From Sphingobacterium micropteri (GTDB lineage Bacteria > Bacteroidota > Bacteroidia > Sphingobacteriales > Sphingobacteriaceae): a DNA stretch of 64,000 bases. The notes beneath the pieces were generated by a model that saw nothing but the letters and a program-made list of their open reading frames with translations, had not been told where the DNA came from and searched no databases. The DNA lies in assembly GCF_014692515.1 (NCBI RefSeq), contig NZ_JACOIK010000005.1:186001-250000 (forward strand). The letters run 5' to 3'. The position numbers and the translations under genes were made by a program. Of this stretch, positions 46,886-56,057 are shown one piece after another (position 1 is the first letter of the stretch; the number at the start of each line of letters is the position of its first letter).

Positions 46886-48055
46886 ATGATGAAAAAAAAT
46901 AAAATAGTCGGATTAGCCCTAGCCATGTTGCTTTCTTCGCAATTAGGTTTTGGACAATCGAGTACGATAAAGAAAGTTAAGGATATCATTGTCTATCAAG
47001 ATACATTGTTTTATAATGCGTTTCCTTCGGTCATAAAAAAGAAAGATGGCGAATTCCTTGTCGCGTTCCGGCAAGCCCCCAATCGGCGTATATTCGGTAC
47101 AGAGAAGATTTCGCATGTAGATCATAATAGCTATCTCGTCACGTTGAAATCCAAAGATGGCGAGCAGTGGTCTACATCTCCGGAATTACTCTATGCGCAT
47201 GCATTTGGTGGATCGCAGGATCCCTGCCTGATACAACTGAAAGACGGTACATTGCTCTCGGCCAGCTATGGCTGGACAACCGTTGATAAACGTATAGAAA
47301 ATCCGGAAAAACCCTTTTTTAATTCAGGTGGTTTTACGTTTCTGGGTGGATATCTCTTGCGGTCAACAGATAAAGGAAAGAGTTGGCAAGGGCCTTATTA
47401 TCCACCGAACGTGCCAGATGAGATACATTATGACCCCTTCGGACAGCCGATGTCGGCCTATAATCGCGGAGCGTTGTACGAAACAAAAGATGGTCGTGTG
47501 TTGTGGGTAGTGGCTGCGCATGATCGCCCGGGCAAAACATCCAATTACTTGTTGATCTCACATGATAAGGGATTAACTTGGACGTATTCGGGCGTGGTGG
47601 CAAAGGATGACAAGATATCGTTCAATGAAACATCGGTTTATGAAACACCAAAAGGGGATATTGTGGCATTTATGCGCACGGCTAGGTATGATGATCAGGC
47701 CTGTATAGCACGTTCAACAGATGGGGGAAAGACATTCAAATGGGAAAGCATGGGATTTAAAGGACATCCTTTGCAGGCGATGCGATTACCAGACGATAGA
47801 GTTTTCGTAGTTTATGGATACAGACACCAACCCTTTGGCATTCGTGCCCGGATTTTAAATGCGGAGTGTACCGATTTTGCTACGGCTGAGGAATTTGTAA
47901 TCCGGGAGGACGGTGGCAGTTGGGATATCGGTTATCCTTGGTCTGTACAATTGGACAAGAACAGGGTTTTGGTCGTTTATTATTATAATCAAGACGATGG
48001 CCCACGATACATTGCAGGTAGTATTTTGGAAGTGGAACCTCAAAAAGGTAAGTAA
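46886..48055 (+). CDS. Secreted sialidase-like Asp-box propeller protein
   Basis: About 389 residues from ATG 46886 with a signal peptide (GLALAMLLSSQLGFGQ). A BNR propeller with Asp-boxes RSTDKGKSW, SHDKGLTW and RSTDGGKTF. The N-terminal FPSVIKKKDGEFLVAFRQAPNRR places an Arg where sialidases have a catalytic Arg, but the canonical RIP motif is absent. It is less like the two locus 1 propellers than they are like each other. It could hydrolyse a sialic-acid-like or other glycoside; the assignment is to fold, not substrate. Confidence 0.85.
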   Translation: MMKKNKIVGLALAMLLSSQLGFGQSSTIKKVKDIIVYQDTLFYNAFPSVIKKKDGEFLVAFRQAPNRRIFGTEKISHVDHNSYLVTLKSKDGEQWSTSPELLYAHAFGGSQDPCLIQLKDGTLLSASYGWTTVDKRIENPEKPFFNSGGFTFLGGYLLRSTDKGKSWQGPYYPPNVPDEIHYDPFGQPMSAYNRGALYETKDGRVLWVVAAHDRPGKTSNYLLISHDKGLTWTYSGVVAKDDKISFNETSVYETPKGDIVAFMRTARYDDQACIARSTDGGKTFKWESMGFKGHPLQAMRLPDDRVFVVYGYRHQPFGIRARILNAECTDFATAEEFVIREDGGSWDIGYPWSVQLDKNRVLVVYYYNQDDGPRYIAGSILEVEPQKGK

Positions 48056-48094
48056 ACGCATTCCAGAAGTGTTATACTAATTTGAATAAATACC

Positions 48095-49216
48095 ATGAGA
48101 AATAGACATTTGAAATATGGCATATTGCTTGCCATAACCGTCTGCCTTATAGGATGTGGAAAAGGCAGCAGTCCGGATAACAAGGAGGAAACGCCCCCGC
48201 AGCCGGAAGAGGAACCAAAGGAAGAGGTTTCCGGTAACTATACGAATCCGGTTTTTGAGCCGATATTAGCTGATCCGACGGTTACGCGGGATCCCAGTAC
48301 CGGCATTTTTTACGCCATTGGTACGTCAGACGATTGGGGTGACGGCAAAGGCCACCGGCTGATGCCAGTACTGAAGTCAACGGATCTGGTGAACTGGACG
48401 ATCCTGGGCGATGCCTTTATATCCAAACCGACGTGGAAAAAAGAAAGGGAAAACGAAAGTTCTCTATGGGCAGGGGACCTCACCAGGGTCAATGGCATGT
48501 ACTACCTTTATTATTCCTATTCTGCATGGGCAGACGCCAATCCCGCAATAGGCCTGGCCACCTCCCCCAGTCCGTCTGTACCGTTTGCGGATCAGGGCAA
48601 ACTGTTTTTCACCAGTGAGGTTGGTGTGCCCAATTCCATCGATCCGCTGTATTGGGAAGAAGGAGAGAAAAAATATCTGTTTTGGGGGAGCTATAGTAAT
48701 GCGGCTAATCAGGGTACGTACGGCATAGAACTGTCGGCAGACGGCAGATCGGTTCCTGACCTGAGCAAAAAGTTTAAGATTGCCGCAGGAGATTTCGAAG
48801 CGGTCGTGCTGCACAAACGGGATGGATATTACTATTTCTTTGGGTCAAGAGGGCACTGCTGTGACGGTGCAGCCAGTACATACCATGTCCGGATTGCCCG
48901 GTCCACAACGCTCGCAGGACCCTATCTGGACAAAAACGGAAAGGATATCCGGGAACGTGGAAATGGGACATTATTTCTACAGGGCAACGAGGTGTATGCC
49001 GGTCCCGGTCACAATGCACGTTTGATCGCCGATGATGAGGGTACGGACTGGTTTATATACCATGCAATAGATAAAGAAAAGGCAAAAGTTTCTAGCGGGG
49101 CGACCCGAAGGGTACTGATGCTGGATAAGGTAACCTGGACGGATGGATGGCCTGTGATTGAAGGGAACTCACCCAGTGTGGCTGAAAAACCAGCACCGGT
49201 ATTTAAGAAGAAATAA
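48095..49216 (+). CDS. Glycoside hydrolase family 43 lipoprotein
   Basis: 373 residues with lipobox ITVCLIGC and a Pro/Glu-rich linker (~30-48). The GH43 five-bladed propeller triad is visible: Asp60 in ILADPTV (base), Asp183 in NSIDPLYW (pKa modulator) and Glu235 in GDFEAVVLH (acid). Common activities are alpha-L-arabinofuranosidase or beta-xylosidase. The GHCCDGAASTYHV segment is typical of arabinanase-like members. By eye its codons look richer in G and C than those of its neighbours, so it may have been acquired separately. Confidence 0.9.
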   Translation: MRNRHLKYGILLAITVCLIGCGKGSSPDNKEETPPQPEEEPKEEVSGNYTNPVFEPILADPTVTRDPSTGIFYAIGTSDDWGDGKGHRLMPVLKSTDLVNWTILGDAFISKPTWKKERENESSLWAGDLTRVNGMYYLYYSYSAWADANPAIGLATSPSPSVPFADQGKLFFTSEVGVPNSIDPLYWEEGEKKYLFWGSYSNAANQGTYGIELSADGRSVPDLSKKFKIAAGDFEAVVLHKRDGYYYFFGSRGHCCDGAASTYHVRIARSTTLAGPYLDKNGKDIRERGNGTLFLQGNEVYAGPGHNARLIADDEGTDWFIYHAIDKEKAKVSSGATRRVLMLDKVTWTDGWPVIEGNSPSVAEKPAPVFKKK

Positions 49217-49258
49217 ACAGATTCACAAGGATACGGTAGCGTAAGATAAACCGAAAAT

Positions 49259-51082
49259 ATGGCAAAGATTTTTTATTTCCTCGTATTTATTTTTTTCTGT
49301 TTTAAAGTGGGTGCGCAGGAATCCGATCAGCAACTATCACTGATTCCGCAGCCTTTGCAAATGGAGCAGCATGCTGGCTATTTCAAGTTGGATCGGAACG
49401 TAACGGTTAAAGCCGATGGGACAGACGCCGAGCTTGATAAACTGGCTGATCTTTTTCTTCAGGGAGTATACGATCGTACGGGATTATCCCTAAAGAAAGG
49501 AAAATCAGATGAAAAAGGGAAATCCATCCTTTTCGAAATGGTACCCGATACGTTGGGCAATGAAGGCTACAGACTATCTGTTACCGATAAAGAACTCGTT
49601 GTCCAAGCCGCTAAAGCTAACGGTATATTCTATGGTATCCAGACCATCTACCAACTCCTCCCCACAGATCAACGGAAATCAATCCTACTGCCGTCCTTGT
49701 CTATCGTCGATAAACCGCGTTTTGGTTGGAGGGGATTGATGCTGGATGTGGGAAGATATTTCTATTCGGTGGAATATGTCAAGAAATTTATCGACTACCT
49801 CTCGATGCACAAGCTGAACGTGTTCCATTGGCACCTGACCGAGGATCACGGTTGGCGTATAGCGATAAAGAAATATCCCAGATTGACTGAAGTCGGTGCC
49901 TGGCGGTCGGGAACAAACTTCCAACCGGGGAACAACATTGACCATAATCCCCATGGTGGTTTTTATACACAGGAAGAGATTAAGGAAGTGGTAGCCTACG
50001 CCAAGGACCGTTATGTAACGGTAGTCCCTGAAATTGAGCTTCCCGGTCACTCGCTTGCAGCCTTGGCGGCTTATCCGGATCTGTCATGCACGGGTGGTCC
50101 CTTTCAGATACCGGAAAAATGGGGGATACAGGAAGATATTTACTGTGCGGGAAAAGAAGAAGTGTTTGTGTTTCTTGAAAACGTACTCGCGGAAGTGTTT
50201 GAACTTTTTCCAAGTGAAATTATCCATATTGGAGGCGATGAAGCACCCAAAAAACGCTGGTCGGCCTGTCCGCACTGTCAAAAGCGCATAAAGGAAGAAG
50301 GCCTTAAAGACGAACACGAACTGCAGAGTTACTTTATAACCCGAGTGGAAAGATTCTTGAATAGTAAGGGAAGAAAAATAATCGGGTGGGACGAGATACT
50401 GGAGGGTGGGCTAGCGCCTAATGCAGCGGTGATGTCGTGGCGTGGTACGAAAGGTGGGATAGCCGCAGCGAAGATGGGGCATCCGGTGGTGATGACGCCG
50501 ACCTCACACATGTATTTTGATTATTTTCAAGGTGAGCCCTATCTGGAGCCTTACGCCATATGGGGGCATGTCCCACTGCGGAAAGTATATGGTTATGAAC
50601 CCGTACCGGAAGAGCTTACCATTGAAGAACAGAAGTACATCTTGGGCGTGCAGGGAAATTTATGGAGCGAATTTATTCATTCACCAGAAATGAACGAATA
50701 TATGACCTACCCCAGAGGGGCCGCACTGGCGGAGATCGCATGGAGCAATGCGGAACGGAAGGACTGGGAAGATTTTAAAAGACGCCTGGAAGAGCAATAT
50801 AACCGTTATGAACAGAAAGGGATCAATTATTCTCGCAGTGCATACCAGGTTTATTTTGAAGTTACGGATGATGTAGGCCGTAATACGTCAACCGTTAACC
50901 TATTAACAGATAGTTATCAGCCGGAGATATATTATACATTGGATGGCAGTGAACCTACCCTTCAGTCGAGCCGGTTCGAAGGTCCATTTGAGGTGCCTAT
51001 ACATAAAACGGTTCGTGCAGCTACATTTAAAGATGGTCAACGGATCAGCCCGGTAAGTCTCCGGTCAATAGTGCATTTTTAA
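49259..51082 (+). CDS. Beta-N-acetylhexosaminidase, glycoside hydrolase family 20
   Basis: 607 residues with a signal peptide ending near VGAQ. A GH20b domain (~25-150) precedes the TIM barrel (~155-500), with the catalytic Asp-Glu pair in HIGGDEAPKKRW (Asp327-Glu328) and the substrate-contacting HWHLTEDHGWRI. A C-terminal FN3/chitobiase-like domain (~530-607, YYTLDGSEPTLQS) follows. It removes terminal GlcNAc or GalNAc, implying amino sugar in the target glycan. Located between GH43 and the helical-repeat gene in locus 2. Confidence 0.95.
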   Translation: MAKIFYFLVFIFFCFKVGAQESDQQLSLIPQPLQMEQHAGYFKLDRNVTVKADGTDAELDKLADLFLQGVYDRTGLSLKKGKSDEKGKSILFEMVPDTLGNEGYRLSVTDKELVVQAAKANGIFYGIQTIYQLLPTDQRKSILLPSLSIVDKPRFGWRGLMLDVGRYFYSVEYVKKFIDYLSMHKLNVFHWHLTEDHGWRIAIKKYPRLTEVGAWRSGTNFQPGNNIDHNPHGGFYTQEEIKEVVAYAKDRYVTVVPEIELPGHSLAALAAYPDLSCTGGPFQIPEKWGIQEDIYCAGKEEVFVFLENVLAEVFELFPSEIIHIGGDEAPKKRWSACPHCQKRIKEEGLKDEHELQSYFITRVERFLNSKGRKIIGWDEILEGGLAPNAAVMSWRGTKGGIAAAKMGHPVVMTPTSHMYFDYFQGEPYLEPYAIWGHVPLRKVYGYEPVPEELTIEEQKYILGVQGNLWSEFIHSPEMNEYMTYPRGAALAEIAWSNAERKDWEDFKRRLEEQYNRYEQKGINYSRSAYQVYFEVTDDVGRNTSTVNLLTDSYQPEIYYTLDGSEPTLQSSRFEGPFEVPIHKTVRAATFKDGQRISPVSLRSIVHF

Positions 51083-51104
51083 AGAAACAGACTATTTAAA
51101 GGAT

Positions 51105-52013
51105 ATGACAGGCTTCCGAATGGGTTTACTTTTATTGATTAGTATTCCTTTATGCAGCATAGGACAAACAAAAGAAATGGCTTTAGCAGACTTAAAATCA
51201 CTTTTATATTCCGAAAAGGAATGGGTAAAGGTTCATGTAGCTGAATTTCTATTATGGGAGAATTGTTATGTGGATGAAGTACGGGTTGAATTTTTAAAAG
51301 AAGAGGAGCAGTTTGGCCATATTCCCAAGTATCGTATAGGTATTTGGCGTGTGTTGGTTCAGGCAGCTACAGATGAGAAAAATAAACAATATTGGATAGA
51401 TAAGATTATGACGGCCTATCGTAATCCCGAGGGCGAGGATAGGCTTCATGCCATCGAAACACTAGCAAAGCTACAGGTCGGTGTGGTTCAGGATTTGCCA
51501 ACCGGACTAGAAAGTTCCTTCCGGTTGTATTCGCTTTGGAACTATACGATAGGATCAGCGGAAAAAAAGCAAACAGTAAAGAATATGCTTCTCCAAGATT
51601 TGGTAAGTAATAAGCTAACAGAACTGGAAAGGCACGTAACGTCTTATATTCTTCGGTATATTGGTCCATTAGCAGAAGATGAATATAGGCAGGTAGAAGC
51701 TTGGATGAGGAAGGATGATTTGAAACCTGATTTGCGGAGTAATCTATTGGCAACGTTGTTGATCTCGGGGCCAGAAAGCCAGTCTGCCAATGTGATGCGG
51801 TCGTTAAAAGAAGAATTATACGCCATACGAAATGAAAGTGAAGCGATACCGCACATCATGACGGCATTGGCACAGAAAGGCGATGCTAACGACCGAAAAA
51901 TTGTGGTGGATATGTATACGAATATGCGGGATATTGGTAGCAAGGATTATAATACTGATCTTCATGCTACAGCAGCGTATATGGTATTGAACGTGTTGAG
52001 AATTGTAAAATAG
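51105..52013 (+). CDS. Secreted alpha-helical repeat protein of unknown function
   Basis: 302 residues with a signal peptide (GLLLLISIPLCSIGQ). The mature part is almost wholly helical with HEAT-like repeats (KEWVKVHVAEFLLWENC, RLHAIETLAKLQVG, HIMTALAQKGDANDRKIVVDMY, LHATAAYMVLNVLRIVK). No catalytic motif can be seen. It is the last gene of locus 2 and lies 22 bases after the hexosaminidase. Such solenoids usually bind proteins or peptides; a scaffold for the surface complex is a guess. Confidence 0.7.
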   Translation: MTGFRMGLLLLISIPLCSIGQTKEMALADLKSLLYSEKEWVKVHVAEFLLWENCYVDEVRVEFLKEEEQFGHIPKYRIGIWRVLVQAATDEKNKQYWIDKIMTAYRNPEGEDRLHAIETLAKLQVGVVQDLPTGLESSFRLYSLWNYTIGSAEKKQTVKNMLLQDLVSNKLTELERHVTSYILRYIGPLAEDEYRQVEAWMRKDDLKPDLRSNLLATLLISGPESQSANVMRSLKEELYAIRNESEAIPHIMTALAQKGDANDRKIVVDMYTNMRDIGSKDYNTDLHATAAYMVLNVLRIVK

Positions 52014-52061
52014 TACCAGTAATTCGTTAAATCGCATATCACAGAAGCAGGGCTATTCCCT

Positions 52062-52069
52062 TATATTTG
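52062..52069 (+). promoter_or_regulatory. Candidate -7 box (TATATTTG) upstream of the MFS operon
   Basis: Fits TAnnTTTG, 29 bases before ATG 52098 and in the 84-base gap after locus 2. No clear -33 element. Confidence 0.45.
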
Positions 52070-52097
52070 TTCAGCACGCACTTTTAATGTGATATAC

Positions 52098-53342
52098 ATG
52101 ACTAATCGAAAATACTATCCTTGGTTGCTTGTCGGACTCCTATGTGTTATAGGCTGCCTTAACTATCTGGATCGGATGATGATCGTCACGATGCGCAGCA
52201 GCATTATCGAGGAGATACCGATGACGGATGCACAGTTTGGGCTGTTGACGTCCGTCTTCCTATGGGTTTATGGTTTCTCCAGCCCTGTGGCAGGTTACAT
52301 TGCCGATCGTTTTAATCGAAGCATCGTCATTATTGGTAGTTTATTCGTGTGGTCATTGGTTACCTGGTTGACCTCCCTCGCAACTTCATTTGAATATTTG
52401 TTAGCTGCGAGGGCATTGATGGGCATTAGTGAAGCTTTTTACATACCGGCGGCAATGGCACTGATTATGGACTGGCATTCGGACAGGACAAAATCTACCG
52501 CTGTTGGATTGCATGTAGGCGGGATTATGATCGGACAAAGTTTGGGGTTTATCGGTGGTTGGATTGCCGAAACACATACGTGGCATTATGCTTTTCATAT
52601 TTTTGGCGTTATAGGCGTAGTCTACGCGGTGGCGTTGATTTTCTTATTGAAAGACCGCAAGAAATCATCCGTTAAAGCCGCCGTTTCCACGGATGAAATA
52701 CCCGAAAAAATAGATTTTAAATTGGCGATACAGAGCCTATTCCGCAATCGAGCTTTTGTAATGGTTGTCGTGATATGGGGATTGGCAGGGGCGATCAGCT
52801 GGATGATAAACGGATGGCTACCGACCTATTATAAAGAACAGTTCAATCTCTCACAGACAGAAGCTGGTTTGTATTCCACAGCGTATTTTTTTCCGGTTAT
52901 GCTTGTCGGTGTGATTTTAGGCGGAGCTATAGCGGATTGGTGGTCGAAGACAAATAGTAAAGCCCGGATATGGTTGCCGGCGATCGGCTTTATAATGGCT
53001 GTTCCGGCTGTATTTATCGCAAGTTATACAACCCTCTTATGGGCGACGGTAGGTGGTTTTCTGATATACGCACTGACACGGCCTTTCATTGACGCGAATA
53101 TGATGCCTATTTTGGGAATGATTGCTGATAAGCGGTATCTTGCTACCGGCTACGGTTTTTTGAACCTCTGTAGTTGTATCATAGGAGGTGTGGGGATATA
53201 TGCTGCAGGTGCACTACGGGACGGACAGGTAAACCTGAATGTCATTTTTCAAGTGGCCGCATTGAGCATGATTGTTTGTGCATTCCTGTTGTTCCGTTTG
53301 AAACCGAAAAACGAGGGTGATGAAATTGAAAAAATAACATAA
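52098..53342 (+). CDS. MFS transporter, anion:cation symporter (hexuronate-type) family
   Basis: 414 residues with about 12 membrane helices, from ATG 52098 (a GTG at 52089 is less likely). The start LDRMMIVTMRSSIIEEIPMTDAQFGLLTSVFLWVYGF and the motif GYIADRFNRSIVIIG are characteristic of the ACS family, which imports hexuronates, galactonate and other organic anions with protons. It probably brings the acidic sugar released by the island's enzymes into the cytoplasm. Its stop overlaps the aldolase start by one base (TAATG). Confidence 0.9.
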   Translation: MTNRKYYPWLLVGLLCVIGCLNYLDRMMIVTMRSSIIEEIPMTDAQFGLLTSVFLWVYGFSSPVAGYIADRFNRSIVIIGSLFVWSLVTWLTSLATSFEYLLAARALMGISEAFYIPAAMALIMDWHSDRTKSTAVGLHVGGIMIGQSLGFIGGWIAETHTWHYAFHIFGVIGVVYAVALIFLLKDRKKSSVKAAVSTDEIPEKIDFKLAIQSLFRNRAFVMVVVIWGLAGAISWMINGWLPTYYKEQFNLSQTEAGLYSTAYFFPVMLVGVILGGAIADWWSKTNSKARIWLPAIGFIMAVPAVFIASYTTLLWATVGGFLIYALTRPFIDANMMPILGMIADKRYLATGYGFLNLCSCIIGGVGIYAAGALRDGQVNLNVIFQVAALSMIVCAFLLFRLKPKNEGDEIEKIT

Positions 53343-54139
53343 TGAGAAGAAGTAAGGTATTACAAAAATTGCGAACAGGCGAAACAGCAAGTTGCTTTAA
53401 GATTAATTTAAAAGACACACAATCTGTGGAAATAGCTGCTATCAGTGGATTCGACTGTATCTGGGTGGATTTGGAGCATATCGGCCAAGATTGGTCGGTT
53501 ATCGCTTCCCACGTGTGGGCAACAAAAGCACATGACACTGATCTAATGGTGAGAGTGCCGAGAGGTGCCTATAGCGATTATATTAAACCGTTGGAATTGG
53601 ATGCGACGGGTATTATGGTTCCGCATATCATGGGCGTAGAAGATGCAAAAAAAGTCATCCATACGGTACGGTTTTATCCGCAAGGAAAGCGACCAATTGA
53701 TGGTGGAAATGCGGATGGTACGTATACGGCAATGGATTTCAATACGTATTTGGAAACAGCAAATCGCGAACGTTTTGTCGTATTACAGATTGAAGACCCT
53801 GAACCTTTGGATGAGTTGGAAGAAATTGCGCAACTCGAAGGTTTTGATATGCTTTTCTTCGGGCCCGGTGATTTCAGTCAAGGGATAGGTGCGCCTGGCC
53901 AATGGGATCATCCGCTTTTGCTCGAAACACGCAAACGTGTGGCGGAGGTAGCTCGCAAAAATGGCAAGTTCGCAGGTACGGTAGGTTCTTCGGCTAATTT
54001 ACAGGAGTTGTTGGATATGGGATATGATTTTGTAAGTGTAGGAGCTGACGTCGTGGGGTTGACCAATTACTGTCGGGATATGGTAAAAACCTTTGGGGCA
54101 TCCGTAGACGATAAAGGGAAGTCTTATTTGGAACAATAA
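53342..54139 (+). CDS. HpcH/HpaI-family pyruvate-type aldolase
   Basis: A 265-residue class II (metal-dependent) aldolase. Family features: GFDCIWVDLEHIGQDW (metal Glu), VRVPRG, a basic RFYPQGKRP stretch, VLQIEDPEPLDELEEIAQLEGFDMLFFGPGDFSQGIG (second ligand region) and the KNGKFAGT end. These enzymes split 2-keto-3-deoxy or 2-keto-4-hydroxy acids into pyruvate and an aldehyde. Placed after the anion transporter and before three oxidoreductases, it fits the terminal step for a keto-deoxy sugar acid. Confidence 0.9.
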   Translation: MRRSKVLQKLRTGETASCFKINLKDTQSVEIAAISGFDCIWVDLEHIGQDWSVIASHVWATKAHDTDLMVRVPRGAYSDYIKPLELDATGIMVPHIMGVEDAKKVIHTVRFYPQGKRPIDGGNADGTYTAMDFNTYLETANRERFVVLQIEDPEPLDELEEIAQLEGFDMLFFGPGDFSQGIGAPGQWDHPLLLETRKRVAEVARKNGKFAGTVGSSANLQELLDMGYDFVSVGADVVGLTNYCRDMVKTFGASVDDKGKSYLEQ

Positions 54140-55087
54140 ATGATGAAAACAAGAATTCTAGGACGAACCGGTCTTTCTGTCTCCGAAATTGCTTTTGGTG
54201 GGGTAGAAATAGGAATGCCCTATGGTTTGGGAGCACACGAGATGCCAGATGAAGCATCTGCTATCCAGTTGTTGCAGAAGGCGGTGGAATCTGGCATTAA
54301 TTTCTTTGATACTGCAAGACATTATGGTGAAAGCGAACGATTGATGGGATTGGCATTTCAAGATATTCGTGATCGGGTCATTTTGGCAACCAAATGTGTA
54401 CATTTTAAAGATGAAGAAGGGAATATTCCTGCTTATCCGGAATTGAAGGCCATTGTTCGCGAATCCTTGGAAGAGAGTTTAAAAAACTTGAAAACGGATT
54501 ATGTGGATGTATTCATGGTGCATTACGCGGACATGGATATCCTTCAAAATGAAGATGTGGCTCGTGTCTTTTCGGAAATACAGGGCGAAGGCCATGTTAA
54601 AAATATCGGAGTTTCGGTTTACAAAGTGGAAGAGACGGCTAAAGCGATACAATCAGGTATTTGGGATGCCATCCAACTACCATTCAATCTCATGGATCAA
54701 TCGCACGGTGACTGTTTTCAATATGCGGATGAGAAAGGTGTAGGCATTATTGTTCGTTCTGTATTAATGCGGGGCATGTTGACAGAACGTAAGTTTAAGA
54801 TGCATAAAGCATTGAAAGAGGTAGAAAACCATTTGGAAGCATATCGTGCGGTTGCGGAAGTACATTTTGATAACTTTCCGGCGTATGCCACTAAGTTTGC
54901 CTTGAAACATCCGCAAGTATCTAGCGTATTGGTCGGGATTGATAAAGAGGAATATTTGCATGCCAGTATTCGTAATCTGGAAGGGAATGCACTTTCAAAC
55001 GAACTTTTTAAAGAATCACAGCAAATGAAATACCCCGATCCCTCATTTTTAAATCTCGCAGAATGGGATAGAAAGGGTTGGTTATGA
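54140..55087 (+). CDS. Aldo/keto reductase
   Basis: A 315-residue AKR barrel. The N-terminal TGLSVSEIAFGG, catalytic Tyr in DTARHYGESERLMG with its partner Asp, Lys in ATKCVHF and His in FMVHYADMD are present. It reduces or oxidises a carbonyl using NADPH or NADH; in catabolic loci it often works on L-fucose, L-rhamnose or related lactone intermediates. It starts right at the end of the aldolase gene and overlaps the next gene by 4 bases (ATGA). Confidence 0.92.
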   Translation: MMKTRILGRTGLSVSEIAFGGVEIGMPYGLGAHEMPDEASAIQLLQKAVESGINFFDTARHYGESERLMGLAFQDIRDRVILATKCVHFKDEEGNIPAYPELKAIVRESLEESLKNLKTDYVDVFMVHYADMDILQNEDVARVFSEIQGEGHVKNIGVSVYKVEETAKAIQSGIWDAIQLPFNLMDQSHGDCFQYADEKGVGIIVRSVLMRGMLTERKFKMHKALKEVENHLEAYRAVAEVHFDNFPAYATKFALKHPQVSSVLVGIDKEEYLHASIRNLEGNALSNELFKESQQMKYPDPSFLNLAEWDRKGWL

Positions 55088-56001
55088 TAAGATTAGGCGT
55101 TTTGGGAATGAGCGAGGGAAATGCACATCCATATTCTTGGTCGGCTATTATCAATGGTTGTTTTGATGGACAAGAAATTGCGCGTGTTGGTTATCCGGCG
55201 GTTGCGGCCTATTTGGAGGCCAATAAAGATACATTAGGTATTCCAGAGGCGATGGTGACCCATGTGTGGTGCCAGGAAAGGGAGATCGCGGAAAGTATTG
55301 CCTGCTCATCCGGTATTGCCGAAGTCGTCGATAATATGGTGGATATGATCGGGAAGATCGATGCAGTTATTTTAGGGCGTGATGATCCGGAAAATCATGT
55401 AGCCATGTCAACGCCGTTTGTGGAAGCTGGTGTTCCGATTTTTATAGACAAACCATTGGCTTATTCACAAGATGATTTAGATTGGTTTGCTGCACAAGTG
55501 GAACAGGGAAACTTTATCATGTCCTGTTCGTCCATGCGCTATGCGAATGAATGTCGTATTGCAAAACAGGAATTGGGCGCATTGGGGAAAATCGAACTGG
55601 TTACGGCTGTAGGAAAGAAGGATTGGAAGAAATATGGTATTCATCTGTTGGAAGCTGTTTTTAGTGTGCTGGATGATCCGCACCCTAGCAGTGTACAACA
55701 TATCGGCAAACCGGATAAAGAAATTGTGCATGTCCGCTTGGAGGATGGAACGGATGTAGTGCTACATCTATACCAACATGTTTCCGGAACTTTCCAAGCG
55801 ACATTTTTCGGGCAACAGGGATGGAAGCTCGTGGATATTCGTAATTCCTATTCCATGTTTCGGGACAATATGATCGAGTTTGTGCGTTCAGTTCAGGAAG
55901 GAAAACCTCGGTTGGATTTTAAAAAGACACAGCAGTTGATGGCGATACTGATCGGCGCGAAGGAGAGCTACGACCAAGGAGGAAGAGTTGTTTTATTATA
56001 G
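55084..56001 (+). CDS. Gfo/Idh/MocA-family oxidoreductase
   Basis: 305 residues from ATG 55084. Rossmann start (IRLGVLGMSEGNAH) with a divergent dinucleotide motif, then IDAVILGRDDPENHVAMSTPFVEAGVPIFIDKPLA, which carries the family DKP/EKP Lys, and YGIHLLEAVFSVLDDP with the conserved His. Acts on sugars or inositols with NAD(P). It is coupled to the AKR gene, and a 56-base gap precedes the SDR. Confidence 0.88.
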   Translation: MIRLGVLGMSEGNAHPYSWSAIINGCFDGQEIARVGYPAVAAYLEANKDTLGIPEAMVTHVWCQEREIAESIACSSGIAEVVDNMVDMIGKIDAVILGRDDPENHVAMSTPFVEAGVPIFIDKPLAYSQDDLDWFAAQVEQGNFIMSCSSMRYANECRIAKQELGALGKIELVTAVGKKDWKKYGIHLLEAVFSVLDDPHPSSVQHIGKPDKEIVHVRLEDGTDVVLHLYQHVSGTFQATFFGQQGWKLVDIRNSYSMFRDNMIEFVRSVQEGKPRLDFKKTQQLMAILIGAKESYDQGGRVVLL

Positions 56002-56057
56002 CGTAAATGATTGTGCGCCATTGGCGTGGTAGGGGTAAACTTTTTTAAAATAAAAAG

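Noticed and set aside
37253..48055. Calling the three Asp-box propellers true sialidases
   Set aside because: Asp-boxes define the fold only. I could not identify the RIP motif and full Arg triad, and no sialic acid breakdown genes are nearby.
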